Positions 57,428 to 64,000 of a stretch of DNA of 64,000 bases are shown here, one piece after another. The notes below the pieces were generated by a model. It was not told where the DNA came from and ran no database searches. It saw nothing but the letters and a program-made list of their open reading frames with translations. The stretch lies in contig JAAROD010000044.1 of NCBI GenBank assembly GCA_012274445.1, positions 434,001-498,000 of the forward strand. Reading direction: 5' to 3'. The position numbers and the translations under genes are program-made. This stretch comes from Sclerotiophoma versabilis. Taxonomy: Eukaryota > Ascomycota > Dothideomycetes > Pleosporales > Didymellaceae. How positions within the stretch are numbered: position 1 is the stretch's first letter; every line of letters starts with the position of its first letter.

Positions 57428-58881
57428 CTACGACGCGATCTTCTTAGGCTTCTTGCCAATGTTCTCCGTACCGGGTGGTACCTTCAATCCACCGAAAACG
57501 AGCGCGCATACAGCGACCATACCTGCAGCGCCAGTTGCGTATGCAGTTTCGCGGCCTGCCCACCAATACAAAGAGCAAAAGATCAGGGGTCCGAGAGCAC
57601 GACCGACTTGACCTGTGTATCGTCAGTGTTTGATCTACGGTGAATTGGATGTGGGTGGCTTACCAAAGCTTCTGTGGTTCCCAAGCTTGTTTCCTCTCTC
57701 GTCTGCGCTCGCCTCGAAACTACTCAAGCTGTTCAGGCCTGTGACAACTGTTGCGCTTGTAACTGCAAGCAACGCTGCAGCACCGTACAGAGCGCCTTGT
57801 GTCTGCACACGACCTAGAAGTACGAATGCAATTGTGCATGCGACAACACCCATCTGCACAACCTTCAATGGATGCATGCGCCTAACAACAGAGCCCTGGA
57901 GCAGGGAGGCCACAAGGCCAATGAAGCCGAGGAGGCGGCCGGTGTCCTTGGCTTCGTATGAAAAGAGATCGTATGTCATGAACGGCAGGCTGAACTCCAT
58001 GCCGCTGAAGAAGAGGATAAAAGTGAAATGCGTAGCGTTGAGGAGGGTGTGAGAGTTGGTTCGCACGCGCGGTTTGGGAGCTTCGACCTTTGCGTGACCA
58101 TTGGTCTTGCCGTTCGTGATAGGAGCAGCGGCCGCTGGAAGCGTTTCTGGGAGACAGAAGTAGAGGTAGATGGACTCGGTTAAGATCAAGAGCAGCGAGA
58201 AGCCGGCAGCCATAGCAAAAGGGTTCTTGTCGATAATATGTAGAGTCGACAGGTATGCGCCCAGCGCGGGACCAAATGTGAAGGCAATGCTGAAGCACAC
58301 GCCGACGAGCGCCATTGTCGCGCCTCGCTGGCTATCGTCGCTGATGTCAGTCGCAATCGCCATGGCAAGCTGCACATTGCCCTCACTCAGTCCTCCGACT
58401 ATTCGGCTTGCTAGGAATGTGCGGAAGTCGGTGGCTGCAACCCAAAGCGCAACGCTGAGTACATTGCCAGCCATAGACCACAGCAACGCTGTCCGCCTGC
58501 CATATTTGTCCGAAAGTGTACCGATCACTGGCGAGGCAATAGCCTGGCACAGCGAGAAAAGGGAGCCGAGGGCTCCGCCGAGCAGGACAATGTCATAGCG
58601 AGAGATGATGGGCTTCGCGAACGAGTTCTTGTAGGCATTCAACCCTGCAAGGATCTTCGAAAGGATTGTATTGGCGTCGCCGGTTTCGTGGTTGCGGTAG
58701 AACTCGAGGAGCTTGGGGAAGAGGGGAAGAATGAATGTAAAAGATATCTGTAGTCCTTGTTAGCGAGCACCAATGGTAGCACGAAAGGAGAGCGACGTAC
58801 CAGATCAAGTAGCAGAGAGATGAACAGTACTCTCAACACCTTCTTCCGCAGCGCCGGAGAAACCGGCAACGCGTCCGCCAT
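57428..58881 (-). CDS. MFS transporter, MFSD10/TetA-like
   Basis: Exons are 58881-58801, 58747-57664 and 57612-57428, giving 449 aa with about 12 hydrophobic segments. The MFS loop 2-3 motif is GTLSDKYGRRTAL. The opening MADALPVSPALRKKVLRVLF, LPLFPKLLEFY in TM1-2 and the central cytoplasmic loop (TNGKTNGHAK) resemble the fungal relatives of MFSD10 and yeast YCR023C. Substrate is unknown. All introns are 51-53 bp and join cleanly. Confidence 0.88.
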
Positions 58882-59542
58882 GTTGAAGTGTGTCGTGTAG
58901 TGTACAGGAGTAAGAGGGAACAAAGAAGTTGACAGCGTGTAAGGCTAGCTGTCAGCAGATTAAAGTAATATACACTATGGTAGCGACCGGAAAGAGGGGA
59001 AGGGCAGATCCGGCCTTATAGATCTCATGAGCTAGAAATAGAAGGCACAAGTGTCAAAGAAGGAAATCTGTCAAGCCAGCGGCGAATCTTCGAACTATAT
59101 CAGCTCATGACGGATGTGGGACCGCGCGAGCTGATGGTCGTGAAACGAGAGTGCAGAGCCAATGATCGCCATGACCTGTTTGCGGTTGTCAGGCACCACA
59201 AGTTCTGTTTCAGGATGCACAGTTGCCCCGAAATGAGGCAGCTAGGCCAGACCCACACACCACCGCAGGGCTATTGTTTCGAGCATCGCAGATGTTGTGC
59301 GTACATCTCCCGGGCGTATCCGCAGTACGAAGGAGTGCACGCGACTCTTTGTTCGTGCATGTCAGGGCGCGCTGCAGGTGGAGCCGAGGCAATTCCTCAA
59401 GCTTCACGCTGATCCCAGCCGCCTATCGAATCACATCGCCGACTATGTCAGCTGTATGTAGCCGCAAGCCTTGAGCATCGAATGCAGTTTTCAGTGCGAA
59501 GTTTGAATAGTCACAGGTCAGTTGTGGCGACTTTCAGCAATC
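58882..59542. promoter_or_regulatory. Divergent promoter region, MFS / thioesterase
   Basis: 661 bp between the two start codons. Short frames here are not supported as genes, and no specific site is claimed. Confidence 0.5.
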
Positions 59543-60234
59543 ATGAGTGCAGATGATGGTAAGAGGAAGGCCAGGGCAGCTGTCCAGGCCATGTTCGACA
59601 GGTACAAGCTACTGGCTTCGAGGCGGCCCAAAGATCACATCGTGAGTAGCTTCATAAGAACTCAGTCGTGTCAGAAGTTGATCTGAGCCAGGACTTTGAT
59701 AGCGAGGTTATGAACAACATGAAGATAATAGACGCCGGACCTGAGGGCTCCGTCGAGTACCAGCTCTACATAGCACCCGGCTTCTCCAACCTCAACAGTA
59801 AGCCCTATGCACTGTCTTCCAGAACTACAGTCGTCTAAAATCTGCTAGATGTCATGCATGGCGGAGCGGCGGGTGTCATCTTTGATATGTCGACCACCAC
59901 GGCCCTCTGTCCAGTTGCCCGCCCAGGTTTCTGGGAATTCATGGGCGGTGTGACGCGGACCCTGAACGTCTCGTACTTGAAAGCAGTTCCAATTGGTACC
60001 ACGGTGCGGCTGGTTAGCAGGGTGATGAGTGTAGGCAAGCAGATGGCCATGATTAGGGGCGAGATGACAAGTCTGGACGGAAAGATCACCTACTGTACGG
60101 TTGAGCATCACAAGGTGAATGTTCCTGTGCTGCCAGAACATTTAAGTGCGAGGGTACCTTGGGACGATGAGTTTGAGAAGGAATGGGGGGTTGCGAAGGG
60201 GAAAACCCAGATAGGAGTGAAGAGCAAGATATAA
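59543..60234 (+). CDS. Hotdog-fold acyl-CoA thioesterase (4HBT/PaaI-like)
   Basis: Exons are 59543-59641, 59692-59797 and 59849-60234, giving 196 aa. The hotdog helix motif NVMHGGAAGVIFDMSTT lies at about residues 69-85, with the Asp as likely active-site residue, followed by GGVTRTLNVSYLKAVPIGT and the remaining beta strands. This is the usual eukaryotic THEM/PaaI pattern, hydrolysing acyl-CoA to free acid and CoA. The substrate chain length is not evident. It ends 175 bp from the convergent RSM27 gene. Confidence 0.88.
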
Positions 60235-60409
60235 TCCTTGAACGGACTTTCAAATATGCGCAAATGTCGTTGATCGGTGTGATTGTATTTCTTTGGTACC
60301 CGTACAGATCCCAGCAATATACCATTCCAAATGAAACGCCAGCCAATGCTCCTTTGTACAGTAGAAATACAACGTATTCGGTGGGGGATATCTCGTGGCG
60401 TGCGTCCGC

Positions 60410-60831
60410 TTACTTCCTCTTGTTGAACTTCTTCGATTCTGTAGAACGTCAGCACTTGGGTTTGAGCTCCTGGGCTTTCCAAAAGACGCACCGGCAGCTG
60501 TCCTCTTCTTCTTTGGTACAGACTTTCCTCGTGACCTTGCAACGTTGAGGTGCTCAAGCCAGTCTTCCTCTTCGTCATCCAAGATCTCATTCTCCGGGTA
60601 CAACGACCGCAGCTGGGCAATTGTTCCTATCCTCGGTGGGTAGTAGGAGGCGACTGAGGCGCCCTTGAGGCGCTGGCGCATAACGTGGGATCCAATGCGG
60701 ACGCGCTCAGGGTTGTAGGTGGTGTTGAAGACGCGGCACGAGGCCTGTGATGGTCAGAGAGGCATCCATATATGCTTACGATTGACTGTTACCTTCATGA
60801 GATCCAATATTCTCGCACGTGGGACCGCCAT
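60410..60831 (-). CDS. RSM27: Mitochondrial ribosomal protein mS33 (Rsm27)
   Basis: Exons are 60831-60793, 60744-60492 and 60438-60410 (introns 48 and 53 bp), giving 106 aa. The last exon is only 29 bp and supplies the basic tail ESKKFNKRK; without this splice the frame would run on to an unrelated end near 60250. The ASCRVFNTTYNPERVRIGSH block, then GASVASYYPPRI and the acidic DDEEEDWLEHL, are diagnostic of the small-subunit protein mS33. It is encoded in the nucleus and works in the mitochondrial small ribosomal subunit. Confidence 0.93.
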
Positions 60832-61149
60832 CTTTGCGCAATGAATGTTGCCCTCGGTGATGTTGCGGAGTTCAGTTCATCGAGGATTTGGCTTGGCACA
60901 CGCTAAAAATTGCGGACTGCCGACCGATGTCATTTCTCTATGACAATATAAATCATTATCTTCACAGCAGAGACTGACACAGCTATTGTGCGCCTGCTAC
61001 CAGTGTTATAAAATAGAATAATAAAGCCGTAGGTTTGCTTGTTGATGTTGTCCTGATTACCTCATTGAAGCAGAATCGGCAACGAATTATTGCACGACCT
61101 ACTGCATCTCCAGTCCAGCAGTGGTCACCACATCCAAGACATTCCCAGC
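60832..61149. promoter_or_regulatory. Divergent promoter region, RSM27 / RNT1
   Basis: 318 bp between the two ATGs, with AT-rich stretches (TATAAAATAGAATAAT near 61007-61022) on the RNT1 side. Confidence 0.5.
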
Positions 61150-62547
61150 ATGTCGCAAAAACGGGGTGGATCGTTTAACCACTACGATAACCGCGACCGA
61201 TTCGACAAGCGCAGCCGTCCAAACCAACCCTCATATAACTCCGCATACCACGGCAACAGCAACCGCGATCCTCGACACGGTTACCCGCAGCAGCGCAATC
61301 ATGGCCACCAACAACCCCGTGGCGGCCACGGTGCCGGCTTTGAAGGCGAGCTATCTAAGGCAGATATGCACACCGGACTCGTAGCACTACTCGATCGATT
61401 TGTTGCAGACGAAACGAGATCTGACGCTGATCGAGACATTTTACACCACGCGAGCGAGCTGCGAAGGCTCCTTGCGCGCGAAGACAACCCCGCATCTGCA
61501 ACTGCACAGCGTGAGCTCGACGAAAAGCGGCCTGGTACAGCGCCTAAGGTTGCAGTACCCCCATACGTTCACCGCAAAGTCCAAGAAGCGAAAGACCTGC
61601 CACCGCTTCCGCCCATTGACGAACCTCATATACACGACGCAGTCTTTACGCACCGCTCATACCTCCTGAAAAACGCCGAGAAGGGCACCTACACCGATCT
61701 CGAGCTCGACTACGAACGACTTGAATTCCTCGGTGACGCCTATATCGAGCTCATCGCGTCGCATGCCCTCTACAGCCGCTTTCCTCATGTCGATGTACCT
61801 CAGCTGTGCTCCTGGCGCGAGCGTCTTGTGGAGAACTCTACGCTGGGCAAGTTCTCAGAAGCGTATGGTTTCACGGATCGCTTACGGCACCATACTCAAT
61901 GGGACCGCAATTCGAAGTCCTGGAAGAAGGTCGTCGCCGATGTGTTTGAAGCATATGTTGCTGGTGTTGTTCTCGCGGATCCTCAAAACGGATATGAGAC
62001 TGCAGACAAGTGGCTTACAGAGCTCTGGGCGCCGCAGTTGCTGAGCTTTAAAGAGAAGATCATCGAGGATCCACACGCAAAGAATAAGCTCGCTGCACTA
62101 GTTGTTGTCAACGACATCAAGCTAGAGTATCGTGAAGAGCGGCCCATGGTATACGAGAAGGGTAGCAACTTGCAAAAGTACTTCATGGGTGTCTACCTGA
62201 CAGGCTGGGGCTACCAGGACGAATGGCTCGGTAGTGGAGAAGGGCAGAACAAGGCCAATGCTTCCTCGGCGGCCGCCGCCGATGCCATCAAGAAGAACAG
62301 CGCTGTGATTCAGGATGCAGCTAGACAGAAGGCCGATTTGGTTGCGAAGAGGAGGGAAGAAAAGGCCAGAGCTGAAGCTGAAGCTGCGGCGACGGCAGCT
62401 GAGGAAGGCACGACAGTGGAAGAGGCAGGCAAGAGTGGAGACAAGAAGAGGGAAAGAGCCCCGGTGGAGGCTGATGAGACACCCAAGAAAAAGCACAAGA
62501 AGGATAAGAAGTCGAAGGACTCGACTGACAGCGAGTCATCGGGGTAG
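61150..62547 (+). CDS. RNT1: Nuclear ribonuclease III (Rnt1-type)
   Basis: A single exon of 465 aa from the ATG at 61150. A Gly/Arg/His/Gln-rich N terminus is followed by the RNase III domain. The signature ERLEFLGDAYIEL starts at E189, and the second acidic cluster is VVADVFEAYVAG. A double-stranded-RNA-binding region follows (after DPHAKNKLAAL, including the Ala-rich ASSAAAADAIKK helix). The C terminus is Lys/Glu-rich with a bipartite-type basic stretch (KKKHKKDKKSK), a likely nuclear signal. Rnt1 cleaves stem-loops in pre-rRNA 3' ETS, snRNA and snoRNA precursors. Dicer-like enzymes are excluded because there is one RNase III domain and no helicase. Confidence 0.93.
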   Translation: MSQKRGGSFNHYDNRDRFDKRSRPNQPSYNSAYHGNSNRDPRHGYPQQRNHGHQQPRGGHGAGFEGELSKADMHTGLVALLDRFVADETRSDADRDILHHASELRRLLAREDNPASATAQRELDEKRPGTAPKVAVPPYVHRKVQEAKDLPPLPPIDEPHIHDAVFTHRSYLLKNAEKGTYTDLELDYERLEFLGDAYIELIASHALYSRFPHVDVPQLCSWRERLVENSTLGKFSEAYGFTDRLRHHTQWDRNSKSWKKVVADVFEAYVAGVVLADPQNGYETADKWLTELWAPQLLSFKEKIIEDPHAKNKLAALVVVNDIKLEYREERPMVYEKGSNLQKYFMGVYLTGWGYQDEWLGSGEGQNKANASSAAAADAIKKNSAVIQDAARQKADLVAKRREEKARAEAEAAATAAEEGTTVEEAGKSGDKKRERAPVEADETPKKKHKKDKKSKDSTDSESSG

Positions 62548-64000
62548 GAATTTCTTGATTCCTCGCTTCGGCAGATATCACAATTCACCTGCTCAGCACG
62601 ATTCGGCCTTTCGATTCTAAAACGAAAATTTCGTTCGATTATCACAGCGGTTCGCTGTAACAATGTTCCATTGCTTCACCGCTACCTGTCATCATGCACG
62701 ATACCCAGAGGAGATGGATCACACCGTAACCATCATACGTAGGTACCTAACATGTATAGAGCCTTTTCTTGATGTTCCACTCTTTCGCATTGCTGCATCA
62801 CGAAGATGCCTGAAGGCTGCCGTGGCCTTGAACAGAAGCTGTCCATTGTGAGAGCTGATGTGCAAGACTTTTCGGTTGGCGAGACCTACGGCGCATCGAA
62901 CCTTTCCATCCCGTTTTTAAAAGTCCTAGCTCTACTTGGCCATTGACCGAGTCTGCATTGCAAGGAATAAGAGCGACCACAACAATGGCAAGCATGAAGT
63001 TTATTGACGTCACCCTATATACCCAAAGTCAATGTTTGCACAAGACTCACAATGTTCCTTGAGAGTTCTGAATCCATAGGTCGAAACACCCACCAATCAT
63101 GTGGCCACCCATTTGGGTTCCCCTTCTGCACAATGTGTTGGCGAAGGCGGAACCTCGAGCAAGCTGAGGCATAGCCTTGTCCTTTATCATCCTTTCGAAC
63201 ACTCACTGCTGCATATACTTCCGGCTTACTCATTGATGTCTTTGTACTAGGCTGTGTATTTTGCGACATGTTGATCGTCATAAAAGACCAATCACTCTTG
63301 AATTCCAGTATCATCTTCGTGAAAGTGTCGAAGACAGTGAAGGTCCTGGCGCTTTCCTCAGCTACAGCGCACAACTATCATCCATTGAACAGTGGTTTGT
63401 TGATTCGCAATTATTCAAGAAGTGGATCTCAGCTCTGCTGCACACCGGTCGGACTCTGCGACCATCTGCAGATAGTGTAGTCAAGAGTCTCTCTGCATTG
63501 AAACATAACGTTCCGGAACGCGTCTGCATGCTGGAGAGATAGGGTTATTGTCCTCTGAGTTGGCTTCAGGCAGAGTCTCCCTTCTGTTCTAGTCCTGTTT
63601 TCGAACATCTCACGCTTCAACGAAGATACATAACGGTGAAGTCGTGCCTCGGACTTCGAGCTTTGAAACTTTAACCTGCTGTGTCTTCCTCGTTTTAATT
63701 TGTCCACCGCAGAAAAGTCCTCGGTAACCGATAGTCTGAATGCTATTGTGGAAGTGACGCAAAAGGTGTTACTGAGTAAATTTCATACGAATAAGTGAGA
63801 GAGAAGGGTCGTTATTAGATGTTTCTGCAACACCAATTCTGCTGCTACATAGACAGATGGTCGTGCCTATCGTGTACTCGCTCGCTCAAGATGCTGAACA
63901 GCATCCATTTCCAAACGCCAACCCACTCTAGATTATGCCAAATATTGTTGTCAAATGCTTATGTTTAAGCGATACATGAACAAAGTTCTAATCGAAGCAC
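62548..64000. other. Right-edge flank, no gene seen
   Basis: 1.45 kb after RNT1. Minus-strand frames at 63015-63374 and 63429-63707 are open, but lack recognisable domains and, in the second case, an ATG. A gene fragment reaching in from the right cannot be excluded. Confidence 0.45.

Noticed and set aside
60250..60409. Longer C terminus for the Rsm27 protein by reading through the last intron
   Set aside because: Splicing at 60491/60438 gives the basic family tail, while read-through gives unrelated sequence.
63666..63674. AAACTTTAA, the reverse complement of the WOPR-binding word TTAAAGTTT
   Set aside because: A single exact 9-mer is expected about once by chance in a window this size, and it is not in the WOPR gene's own upstream region.

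Overview
This window is nuclear DNA from a filamentous ascomycete. Genes carry many short introns (mostly 44-60 bp, GT...AG, with CTAAC/CTGAC-like branch sites), there are no operons, and several genes are fungus-specific (Gti1/Pac2 WOPR regulator, siderophore transporter, inositol-phosphoceramide mannosyltransferase). The protein sequences read like a Dothideomycete (Pleosporales-type) core chromosome, but the species cannot be fixed from sequence alone. All splice junctions below were derived by hand from reading-frame continuity, splice consensus and remembered family features.

Layout. 1-2.2 kb: 3' end of a secreted acid-sphingomyelinase-like phosphoesterase, then a cysteine-rich GPI-anchored wall protein. 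3.3-6.0 kb (-): CBC80, large subunit of the nuclear cap-binding complex. 7.8-9.3 kb (-): GSK3 kinase. 9.3-15.1 kb: gene-poor. 15.1-17.7 kb (-): CaMKK/Tos3/Sak1-type kinase, divergent from the TRAPP subunit BET5 (18.3-18.9 kb). 19.3-23.2 kb: LTV1 and LSG1 (40S and 60S maturation factors), divergent across 242 bp. 23.8-25.9 kb: siderophore-iron MFS transporter with a GATA-type iron-repressor site upstream. 27.1-28.2 kb (-): SUR1/CSH1-type MIPC synthase. 29.6-31.4 kb: an orphan seven-TM protein whose 3' coding end overlaps a small convergent membrane-protein gene. 32.2-34.1 kb: SNF1/AMPK beta subunit. 34.9-37.0 kb: NIPA-type Mg2+ transporter.

37.0-46.0 kb is a 9 kb stretch without a convincing gene, lying in front of a WOPR (Wor1/Ryp1/Sge1) master regulator at 46.0-47.8 kb. 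The right part holds two uncharacterised genes (50.2-52.0 kb, and a coiled-coil protein at 52.5-54.4 kb), FAT1 (54.8-56.9 kb), an MFS transporter (57.4-58.9 kb), a hotdog thioesterase (59.5-60.2 kb), mitochondrial ribosomal protein Rsm27/mS33 (60.4-60.8 kb) and nuclear RNase III RNT1 (61.2-62.5 kb).

Functional themes: nutrient/glucose signalling (a SNF1-activating kinase, the SNF1 beta subunit and GSK3), ribosome biogenesis (LTV1, LSG1, RNT1, RSM27) and lipid metabolism (FAT1, thioesterase, MIPC synthase, sphingomyelinase). I saw no CRISPR array, rRNA, convincing tRNA, intact transposon or secondary-metabolite cluster. The most interesting signals are the very long upstream region and intron-containing, AUG-free leader of the WOPR regulator, the two in-frame N-myristoylation-type starts in the SNF1 beta subunit, the in-frame upstream extension of CBC80, and the coding-coding antisense overlap at 31.2 kb.
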